Shown here: one piece after another, positions 1 through 4,739 of the stretch
Numbering within the stretch: position 1 is the stretch's first letter
Layout: each line of letters begins with the position of its first letter
From: JBDRTU01 sp043823825
GTDB taxonomy: Bacteria > Patescibacteriota > Patescibacteriia > Veblenbacterales > UBA10138
NCBI GenBank assembly: GCA_043823825.1
Contig: JBDRTU010000017.1
Location: 1-11,231, forward strand
Length of the DNA: 11,231 nucleotides
Direction of reading: 5' to 3'
The notes under the pieces: generated by a model
Databases searched by the model: none
Told to the model about the DNA's origin: nothing
What the model saw: the letters and a program-made list of their open reading frames with translations, nothing else
Made by a program: the position numbers and the translations under genes

Positions 1-87
1 GATCAAGCCTTTATAGATGGCCTAGACAGGCATGAGAAATGGATTAAGCAGATTGCTAATAAAATTGGCATAACCTTAGAAGTTTAG
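1..87 (+). CDS. 3' end of an unidentified gene
   Basis: An open frame enters from the left edge and reads 28 codons to a TAG at 85-87. The visible tail is hydrophilic and probably helical (for example HEKWIKQIANKIGITLEV). A terminator-like hairpin follows 23 nt later, which fits the true end of a transcription unit. I do not recognise the family from so short a tail. It is called coding because the frame is open from base 1, its composition is protein-like and a terminator follows. It could still be a chance frame. Confidence 0.55.
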   Translation, partial: DQAFIDGLDRHEKWIKQIANKIGITLEV

Positions 88-110
88 AATTATCTAGTAG
101 GCAATTTCTC

Positions 111-130
111 CCGCCATCAGCGGTTTTTTT
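111..130 (+). terminator. short intrinsic terminator after the left-edge gene
   Basis: CCGC (111-114) and GCGG (120-123) form a 4-bp GC stem with a 5-nt loop, followed directly by seven T (124-130). The stem is short, but the position just after a stop codon supports rho-independent termination. Confidence 0.55.
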
Positions 131-160
131 ATTTTCAAAACACTTGCTATTGTTACATTC

Positions 161-207
161 TGTCATTCCCGTTCACCTTTTGTCATTCCCGTGAAAACGG
201 GAATCCA
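161..207. repeat. REP-like palindromic element (ATTCCC-N8-GGGAAT)
   Basis: ATTCCCGT (185-192), a GAAA loop (193-196) and ACGGGAAT (197-204) form a perfect 8-bp hairpin with a tetraloop. TGTCATTCCCGT at 161-172 repeats the left part of the element (181-192) 20 bp upstream, as a truncated copy. The pattern ATTCCC-N8-GGGAAT matches the dRS3-type repeat described in Neisseria, and similar 'tcattcccg...cgggaatcca' units occur between genes in many bacteria. The similarity is seen in the sequence; any common origin is inference. Confidence 0.7.
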
Positions 208-232
208 GAACAAAAGTCCAGAAAAACATTAA

Positions 233-305
233 GTCATTGCAAGTCCCGAGCGGTGTTGCAATTTCTAGACTGCTCCCCCCGATTGAAATCGGGCCGAAGC
301 AATCT
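233..305. repeat. second REP-like hairpin element
   Basis: The outer arms ATTGC (236-240) and GCAAT (299-303) are complementary. Inside lies a perfect 6-bp hairpin CCCGAT-TGAA-ATCGGG (278-293). The ends GTCATTGC and GAAGCAATCT resemble the widespread intergenic 'gtcattgcgag...gaagcaatct' repeats. The element lies 29 nt after the previous one, so the two form a small cluster between genes. No transposase is present nearby. Confidence 0.6.
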
Positions 306-314
306 ATGAAAATG

Positions 315-344
315 AAAAAAAGGGCTTAAGTGCGCTCTTTTTTT
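315..344. terminator. bidirectional terminator-like hairpin
   Basis: A7GGGC (315-325) pairs with GCTCT7-type sequence (334-344) around an 8-nt loop, giving an 11-bp stem with one G-T pair. The A tract on one side and the T tract on the other make it terminator-like on either strand. It would insulate the strong promoter just downstream from left-hand transcription. Confidence 0.55.
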
Positions 345-362
345 AATGTATTTTATTTAGGC

Positions 363-391
363 TTGACAAGAATTGAAAAATATCCTATATT
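363..391 (+). promoter_or_regulatory. strong sigma70-type promoter
   Basis: TTGACA (363-368) is separated by exactly 17 bp from TATATT (386-391). This is the closest match to a consensus promoter in the window. The predicted start is near 398. No protein gene lies downstream on this strand before 1431, and the intervening gene is on the opposite strand. Confidence 0.75.
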
Positions 392-397
392 AGTATG

Positions 398-472
398 TTA
401 AATGATGTATAGTTAGATTAGAAGTTAGAATCTGGAAGTTGGAATCTAGTCCGCCTTGGGCGGATTATTTTT
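398..472 (+). ncRNA. candidate orphan small RNA, about 75 nt
   Basis: This unit lies between the strong promoter at 363-391 and a hairpin-plus-T-run terminator (448-466, T run to 472). It contains no open frame longer than a few codons. It carries two near-identical 13-bp direct repeats: GAAGTTAGAATCT (421-433) and GAAGTTGGAATCT (435-447). I recognise no known RNA family; it does not match tRNA, SRP RNA or tmRNA features that I can see. The RNA is inferred from the promoter/terminator geometry only. If the terminator leaks, the transcript could extend through the hairpins at 491-535 into the T-rich stretch near 580. Confidence 0.4.
448..472 (+). terminator. intrinsic terminator of the candidate RNA
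   Basis: TCCGCC (450-455) and GGCGGA (459-464) form a GC-rich stem that extends two more pairs outward (448-449 with 465-466, one of them G-T). A T-rich tail follows to 472. The 3-nt loop (TTG) is tight but acceptable. Confidence 0.6.
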
Positions 473-599
473 ATCATTAGGTTACGAGTTCAAGCGAAGC
501 TTGGAATTTAAAGATACCACGGCCGTAAGGCGTGGAGTTTCATTTTATATTATTTTTTAATTTTCTAATTTTTTTTAACTCTTTTCAGCCCCACCCAAA
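473..599. other. non-coding stretch with two small hairpins and a T-rich tract
   Basis: CAAGC-GAA-GCTTG (491-503) is a 5-bp hairpin. CCACG (517-521) pairs with CGTGG (531-535), and the stem continues as CC/GG around a GTAA loop with one bulged G (522). A T-rich run (536-578) follows. No gene or recognised RNA is visible. These hairpins could be part of a longer RNA started at 398, or further repeat remnants. Confidence 0.35.
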
Positions 600-625
600 A
601 ACAATAATGACAAACAATAATGACA
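600..625. repeat. 13-bp tandem repeat, two copies
   Basis: AACAATAATGACA occurs twice head to tail without mismatch (600-612, 613-625). The second copy runs into the left arm of the 32-bp palindrome. A tandem repeat in a similar outer position is found next to the related element at 1291-1310. Confidence 0.8.
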
Positions 626-657
626 TAAATATAGCCGATCGGCTATATTTATGTACT
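623..657. promoter_or_regulatory. perfect 32-bp palindrome with AGCCGATCGGCT core (putative operator)
   Basis: Bases 623-654 are a perfect palindrome with 16-bp arms, no spacer and the centre between 638 and 639. The core AGCCGATCGGCT (633-644) and its right flank to 657 match the reverse complement of 1267-1291 at 23 of 25 positions. The site lies 38 bp after the stop of the minus-strand regulator gene. GC-rich centre, AT-rich arms and absence of a loop fit a dimeric protein-binding site better than a terminator, but a role as terminator of the minus-strand gene is not excluded. Confidence 0.7.
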
Positions 658-695
658 AACTTTTTTTATTGATATTGTTGATAAAAATATTACCA

Positions 696-1214
696 TCAGT
701 CTATGTCGGCGTGAAAGACCTGAACCCAACTGGTCAATTTGAACTCTTTTAAAAATTGTCGCATCACTGGTACTACATCCCTGTTAACAATCCAAACACT
801 TTTTTGCAGCTGCTTAAATTCACCATGCTTTAAGAATATTCGCAACGTTTGCCTTGCTCCTCGGGCTGTCTCGGGAATATCAAATATAACTAAAGTTGAT
901 TTTCCACGTGGGGTTAGTGGCGCCTGTTGCAGAGAATAAAGCAAAGCCGCTCGTCGCCCCTTATTGGTTAAATTGATAATTAAGCGCTTGCCTTGTTTTT
1001 TAGCAATAATATATTTAGCCTGTTTTAATTGATATAACTTTCGCCTGCGGTCAGCTTGATTTTTTAGATTTTTGAGAATCTGCACATGTTCATAACCACC
1101 GCCGGCCAAGTAAACACTCTGATAATGTTTTATCTCTATGGCAATGGTTAAGTACTTGGCTGTTAGTCGCGCCAATTCCCCGAGTAAGCTTTTGGTAATG
1201 GGTAATGGTTGCAT
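696..1214 (-). CDS. PaaX-type regulator: winged helix plus Cas2-like domain
   Basis: The protein has 172 residues when started at the ATG at 1212-1214. Residues ~10-95 look like a winged-helix DNA-binding domain, with a basic recognition region (ADRRRKLYQLKQAKYIIAKK) and a wing (GKRLIINLTNKG). Residues ~105-172 look like a ferredoxin-fold Cas2/PaaX C-terminal domain: the strand TLVIFDIPE carries the Asp (D112) that is conserved in Cas2, followed by the typical LRIFLKHGEFKQLQKSVWIV. PaaX proteins are transcriptional repressors, and this fold is often annotated as Cas2. No cas1 or CRISPR array is near, so a regulator is the likelier role. An upstream in-frame TTG (1302-1304) would add 30 hydrophobic residues, but that stretch overlaps the promoter and the conserved 25-bp element, so the ATG was chosen. 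No Shine-Dalgarno is visible. The gene is divergent from the exported protein at 1431 and may control it as well as itself. Confidence 0.8.
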   Translation of the reverse strand: MQPLPITKSLLGELARLTAKYLTIAIEIKHYQSVYLAGGGYEHVQILKNLKNQADRRRKLYQLKQAKYIIAKKQGKRLIINLTNKGRRAALLYSLQQAPLTPRGKSTLVIFDIPETARGARQTLRIFLKHGEFKQLQKSVWIVNRDVVPVMRQFLKEFKLTSWVQVFHADID

Positions 1215-1248
1215 ATCTAAGAGATTTGTATAAGTAAATGACAAGAAA

Positions 1249-1277
1249 AGTATAGCAAAAAAATAAAGTACATAAAA
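1249..1277 (-). promoter_or_regulatory. promoter of the PaaX/Cas2-like gene
   Basis: On the minus strand TGC-TATACT (1257-1249) is an extended -10 element. A weak -35 (TTTTAT, 1277-1272) lies 17 bp upstream. The predicted start, near 1242, gives a leader of about 28 nt. The -35 falls inside the conserved 25-bp element at 1267-1291, so a protein bound there would block the promoter. Confidence 0.5.
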
Positions 1278-1291
1278 GTAGCCGATCGGCT
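1267..1291 (-). promoter_or_regulatory. second copy of the AGCCGATCGGCT element (putative operator)
   Basis: It contains the same 12-bp palindrome AGCCGATCGGCT (1280-1291) plus the AGTACATAAA flank (1267-1276). It matches the reverse complement of 633-657 at 23 of 25 positions and overlaps the -35 of the minus-strand promoter. The position fits autorepression by the adjacent PaaX/Cas2-like protein; that protein-site pairing is inference. Confidence 0.65.
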
Positions 1292-1310
1292 CAATTTTAG
1301 TCAATTTTAG
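1291..1310. repeat. 10-bp tandem repeat, two copies
   Basis: TCAATTTTAG occurs twice head to tail without mismatch (1291-1300, 1301-1310), directly at the outer edge of the palindrome copy. It mirrors the tandem repeat at 600-625 beside the other copy. Confidence 0.75.
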
Positions 1311-1389
1311 TAAGGATGGTTAATGGTTTATTTGTTGCTATAGTTTTGGTTAGGGGTGGCTTTGTGATCTTACTGTTAAAGATAAACAT

Positions 1390-1418
1390 TTGTAAAAAGG
1401 GCTAAAATCTGTTATAAT
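1390..1418 (+). promoter_or_regulatory. promoter of the exported repeat protein
   Basis: TTGTAA (1390-1395), a 17-bp spacer and TATAAT (1413-1418) preceded by TGT give an extended -10. The ATG at 1431 lies only 12 bp after the -10, so the 5' leader would be about 6 nt or less and the mRNA is nearly leaderless. Confidence 0.7.
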
Positions 1419-1430
1419 TTAAAGTACTAT

Positions 1431-3266
1431 ATGACTAAATTTGTCCGCTGGTATTATTTAGCAAGCGTATTAACAGTATTGCTGTTATTTATAGGCGCTG
1501 GGATTGTTTTTTGGTCTTTTACAGCTTCAGCTTTAGTATTACCCGGACCTAATATTAATAACATTACTGGTTGGGCATGGAGCGGTAACACTGGTTGGAT
1601 TTCTCTTAACTCCAAGTATTGTGAGGATCTTAGTGGTGGCGCTAATCCCTGTACAGTTAGCGGTGGTGAGTATGGTTTGCGATTAATAGTAGATGCTGAT
1701 GGTACTGGTGGTGAGATATTTGGTTATGCCTGGTCAGAGAATTTAGGCTGGATTTGTTTTGGAGACACCTGCACTGACATGAAACCAACAGAAATACCAG
1801 TTAAGGCAGTTACTTTTACTTGTGAGGATACTGGCAATCCCGTAACTTGTGATCAAGTAACAACTGCTTCGGTAACTGGCGCGGCACAGATAATTAGCTT
1901 AGGGAGCGAAGGGTGGATTAGCTTGGATGATATAGATGCCACCGACGACTATGGTGTGAGTGTGGAATTTGGTGATGGAGAAACAAGCTCTAGGCTTAGG
2001 GGTTTTATGTGGCAATATGCGGGCGGCGCTAATCTGGCGCAGGCTTATGGGTTGGGATGGATTTGTTTTGGCGACGATACGCGTTGCACTTTTGATAATC
2101 CAGAAATTCTTTTTCCTTATTTGCAAGTGGAAGGCGGAGATATTTTTGCCAGACGCATTAGCACTGGATTCCCACCGCCCCAAGGAGAATACAATGCCAA
2201 ATACTTAATTCATGTTTTTGAAACTGATCAAACCAGTATTAGTACCCGGTTTACCACTCAATGTGGCATAGGATCAACATTATATGAGAAAGAAATTATG
2301 CTCTGCTTAAGCCGAGATTATCGTTTGGAAGTTCCAGAGCATGATCCTTCAAGCCCTAATCCGTTTAACTTTAAGCTAGGGCGTTTTGATTTTGCTGGCT
2401 TGGCGCGGCCAGAGGGTAATTTAATTCCCATTGATCAAATTATCAATACTACTAATATTTATGGTTTTCCCCTCTTACGTGGTGATAACACTATTTTTCC
2501 TGTTGGCAACTTTGTATTAGGAAACCGCGTAATAGTTATTGAAGGTGATTTAACTGTTGGCAATTTAACATTTAATAATGGCGAAAATGCTGCTGGCACT
2601 ATAATAGTGGGTGGTGATTTGATTATTAATGGTAATATAGAATACCAAAGCTCATTTGGCGTTGAACGTGAACAGTTGGCTTCGGTTGCTTGGATTGTAT
2701 TGGGTGATGTAAAGATTGATCCTGATGTAGAAAAAGTGGCTGGTTCATTTATTGTGTTAGGCGAACGCCCGCCAGCTGTAAAGAATTTAAAATGCAGTAT
2801 TGGCGGGGCAATTTGTACCCGTTTCGGCGCCACATGTAATATTACTGGAGTTTGTAGGGCTATGCCGCTTACTGTAGAGGCTTGTAGGTCTCCCAGCGGT
2901 AATAGCAGTAAAGAGCGTTACACTTGTGACAGTGATGCTGATTGTGACACTATAAACACTAATGCTGTTTGTTCAGTTGATCACACCAATGTGGATTCTA
3001 TTTTTAAATGCAATGCTTTTGATAAAGATAATGATGGTGACATTTTCCCTGGCTGCGGTTGGTTTGATGTGGGTGAAGGAAGCGATCACCCAATTATAGT
3101 TAATGGCTCGGTGTTTGCCCGTCAATTTAAATTGGGCCGTTCTTATATTGATATTGTCTCGCGCGGTCCGGCCGAGAAATTTATTGCAGATGGACGCATT
3201 CAATTAAACCCGCCGCCTGGATTAAGCGACTTTGCCAAAGGCCTGCCAAGTTTTAGAAGGCAGTAA
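1431..3266 (+). CDS. exported Cys-rich protein with GW-type repeats and beta-helix-like segments
   Basis: The 611-aa protein starts with a signal peptide or membrane anchor (hydrophobic ~8-33, possible cleavage after TASA, residues 31-34). Aromatic repeats follow: TGWAWSGNTGWISL (46-59), GYAWSENLGWICF (98-110), a partial GSEGWISL (158-165) and GFMW...GLGWICF (191-213). GGDIFAR (235-241) recurs as NGSVFAR (558-564). Between them, short strands such as IEGDLTVGNLTF (370-381), VGGDLIINGNIEY (393-405) and VLGDVKIDP (423-431) look like turns of a bactofilin-like beta-helix. An inserted block, ~447-552, has ten cysteines and a DxDxDGD calcium-type loop (531-537); ten more cysteines lie N-terminally, suggesting disulfides outside the membrane. 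The C-terminus (GPAEKFIADGRIQLNPPPGL) resembles tails I associate with CPR surface proteins. It lies 187 bp before pilM with its own promoter. A surface or pilus-associated structural role is inference; no enzyme motif is seen. Confidence 0.75.
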   Translation: MTKFVRWYYLASVLTVLLLFIGAGIVFWSFTASALVLPGPNINNITGWAWSGNTGWISLNSKYCEDLSGGANPCTVSGGEYGLRLIVDADGTGGEIFGYAWSENLGWICFGDTCTDMKPTEIPVKAVTFTCEDTGNPVTCDQVTTASVTGAAQIISLGSEGWISLDDIDATDDYGVSVEFGDGETSSRLRGFMWQYAGGANLAQAYGLGWICFGDDTRCTFDNPEILFPYLQVEGGDIFARRISTGFPPPQGEYNAKYLIHVFETDQTSISTRFTTQCGIGSTLYEKEIMLCLSRDYRLEVPEHDPSSPNPFNFKLGRFDFAGLARPEGNLIPIDQIINTTNIYGFPLLRGDNTIFPVGNFVLGNRVIVIEGDLTVGNLTFNNGENAAGTIIVGGDLIINGNIEYQSSFGVEREQLASVAWIVLGDVKIDPDVEKVAGSFIVLGERPPAVKNLKCSIGGAICTRFGATCNITGVCRAMPLTVEACRSPSGNSSKERYTCDSDADCDTINTNAVCSVDHTNVDSIFKCNAFDKDNDGDIFPGCGWFDVGEGSDHPIIVNGSVFARQFKLGRSYIDIVSRGPAEKFIADGRIQLNPPPGLSDFAKGLPSFRRQ

Positions 3267-3274
3267 CTTACTTT

Positions 3275-3350
3275 ATTAGAATATTAGAACACTAGAGTAC
3301 TAGAACAATTCAACTTTTGAGTTTATTTTAGAAATCAGTGCTTAGAATAT
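3275..3350 (+). repeat. intergenic repeat: four 8-bp units plus shared block
   Basis: Four tandem 8-bp units read ATTAGAAT, ATTAGAAC, ACTAGAGT, ACTAGAAC (3275-3306), consensus AYTAGARY. TTTGAGTTTATT (3316-3327) and TTTAGAAATCAGTGCTTAG (3327-3345) follow. The 12-mer recurs at 8977-8988, and the last block recurs, with an insertion, at 10085-10109. It lies between the exported protein and the pilM promoter. Confidence 0.7.
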
Positions 3351-3402
3351 GGTCGCTTTAGGTAATCACTTTGCTGATTCGGCAGTGTTAAAGCAAAGCT
3401 TT

Positions 3403-3419
3403 TATAATTGTGTTATAAT
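3403..3419 (+). promoter_or_regulatory. pilM operon promoter, two overlapping -10 elements
   Basis: Two perfect TATAAT hexamers lie 11 bp apart (3403-3408 and 3414-3419). The second is preceded by TGT, giving an extended -10. I see no good -35 at 16-18 bp. A start near 3426 would give a leader of about 28 nt before pilM. Confidence 0.6.
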
Positions 3420-3453
3420 AAAAACATAAATTGATCAAACTTTATAAAGAAAA

Positions 3454-4536
3454 ATGAGTCTTTTTGCTAAAAAACAGTCGTACCTGGGAATTGATTTGGG
3501 TACTGCCAGTATTAAGGTAGTGGAGCTGGCTAACGTGGGTGGTCAGGCGCGGCTGGTTACTTATGGTTTTGCTGAACTGCCAGTGGAGGAAGTAAAGTTT
3601 GACGTACATGAAAAAATTGAACGCAGCGCCAAAACTTTGGAACAAATTTGCAGTCGAGCTAAGGTAACGTCACGCAAAGCAGTAGCCGCCTTACCAACTT
3701 TTTCAGTTTTCAGCTCGGTGTTAACTTTGCCAATGATGAGTGAAAAAGAAGTAGGACAAGCTTTGAGTTATGAAGCGAAAAAAATTGTACCGCTGCCTCT
3801 AGAAGAGATGATTTTGGACTGGAAGATTTTAAAAGAAAAAAAATCTGCTCTTCAAAATCCGACCGTGCCAAGCTCCTTTGGGCGTGAAAAAGGGCTTCGG
3901 GTATTATTAACGGCCGCGCCTAAGAATTTAGTTAAGCAGTATTTAGACATTTTCAGTCAGGCCAATCTTGAATTACTAAGTTTGGAAACCGAAGCCTTTT
4001 CGTTGGAACGCTCTCTTTTAGGGCCCGATCCTTCCTTGGTGTTAATACTGGATATTGGAGCCCTAACTACCGATTTAGTGATTGTGGATGATCATATTCC
4101 TGTTTTTAATCGCAGTATTGATATTGGTGGTGTTACTGTTACTAAAGCGATCAGTAATAGTTTAAATATTGATCAGACTCGTGCTGAACAATTTAAACGC
4201 GACGTGGGAATAGTGCGCGAAGGTGCAAGTAGTACCAGCGGCGTGCCCAATACCATTAAGGAAACTATTTCGCCCATTATTAACGAAATTAAATATTCAC
4301 TCTCTTTATATCAATCAGACAGCTCACGTAAGATAGAAAAAATAATTGTCGCTGGCGGTTCGGCTTTTTTACCGAATTTTTCCCAGTACTTAGAAGGTAT
4401 TTTTAATATTAAAGTAATAGTAGGTAACCCTTGGAACTTAATTTCCTACCCTCTAGAGCTAAAAGGAGTATTAGAAGAGATTGGCCCCCGTTTTGCAACT
4501 GCGATTGGCTTGGCTTTAAGGGAAATACATAAGTAG
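3454..4536 (+). CDS. pilM: PilM, type IV pilus assembly ATPase-fold protein
   Basis: PilM is an actin-like cytoplasmic protein that binds the N-terminal tail of PilN and links the pilus motor to the PilN/PilO platform. This one has 360 residues, close to family length. Visible motifs are the phosphate-1 loop YLGIDLGTASIKVVEL (10-25), phosphate-2 LILDIGALTTDLVIV (197-211) and the adenosine motif IIVAGGSAFLPNF (297-309). The segment MSEKEVGQALSYEAKKIVPLPLEEMILDW (95-123) is typical of the 1C/SHS2 region. A short low-complexity insertion sits around 129-146. The ATG at 3454 follows an A-rich leader (AAAGAAAA) without a clear Shine-Dalgarno. It is the first gene of the pilus cluster, with its own promoter, and is separated from pilN by an unusually long 203-bp gap. 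Confidence 0.95.
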   Translation: MSLFAKKQSYLGIDLGTASIKVVELANVGGQARLVTYGFAELPVEEVKFDVHEKIERSAKTLEQICSRAKVTSRKAVAALPTFSVFSSVLTLPMMSEKEVGQALSYEAKKIVPLPLEEMILDWKILKEKKSALQNPTVPSSFGREKGLRVLLTAAPKNLVKQYLDIFSQANLELLSLETEAFSLERSLLGPDPSLVLILDIGALTTDLVIVDDHIPVFNRSIDIGGVTVTKAISNSLNIDQTRAEQFKRDVGIVREGASSTSGVPNTIKETISPIINEIKYSLSLYQSDSSRKIEKIIVAGGSAFLPNFSQYLEGIFNIKVIVGNPWNLISYPLELKGVLEEIGPRFATAIGLALREIHK

Positions 4537-4739
4537 TAAGATCAAATGTCAAAATCCAAAATCCCCATCTGCCTAATCTAAACATGATAGACGACCTACT
4601 TAATAGTTTTATATGAATCTTCATCATTATTTTAACTTATTAGTCATGGCTCTGGCGGGCAGGCAAATAACAAATAAAGCTCAAATGGATTTTGAATTTG
4701 CTTTGAAATTTAAGCTTTGAAATTTGGTTTTGATTTATT
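4537..4739. repeat. 203-bp pilM-pilN gap with degenerate AT-rich repeats
   Basis: GCTTTGAAATTT occurs twice at a 14-bp period (4700-4711, 4714-4725), preceded by a diverged unit ATTTTGAATTTG (4689-4700). Runs such as AAATGTCAAAATCCAAAATC (4545-4564) and AAATAACAAATAAAGC (4665-4680) are similarly simple. No good promoter, terminator or open frame is visible. pilN is therefore probably read through from pilM, and the spacer looks like accumulated repeat material. Confidence 0.5.

Noticed and set aside
481..540. tRNA-like sequence (GAGTTCAAGC resembling a T loop)
   Set aside because: The bases on either side of the putative loop are not complementary, and no acceptor stem or anticodon arm can be drawn.
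739..939. 66-residue plus-strand frame opposite the regulator
   Set aside because: It lies entirely antisense to a well-supported gene, with no start signal and no protein-like features.
696..1214. Cas2 as part of a CRISPR-Cas adaptation module
   Set aside because: No cas1, no other cas gene and no repeat-spacer array are visible, and the protein has an N-terminal winged helix typical of PaaX regulators.
633..1291. Insertion sequence with terminal inverted repeats
   Set aside because: There is no transposase, and the bases just outside the two elements (to 632 and from 1292) show no target-site duplication. It is kept only as one hypothesis in the finding on inverted elements.
696..1304. 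Longer start of the minus-strand regulator at TTG 1304, adding 30 residues
   Set aside because: The extra residues are translated from the extended -10 promoter, the conserved 25-bp element and part of the tandem repeat, and are unlike any PaaX N-terminus. The ATG at 1212-1214 fits the promoter spacing.
1899..2833. Several antisense or shifted frames within the exported-protein gene
   Set aside because: They are shadows of the 611-residue frame, which has a signal peptide and internal repeats. None has its own promoter or start context.
3243..3263. Terminator at the end of the exported-protein gene (CTGCC/GGCAG)
   Set aside because: It is a 5-bp stem with an 11-nt loop that lies within the coding sequence and has no T run after it.
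3275..3306. CRISPR-like array
   Set aside because: The units are 8 bp, directly adjacent and degenerate, without spacers.
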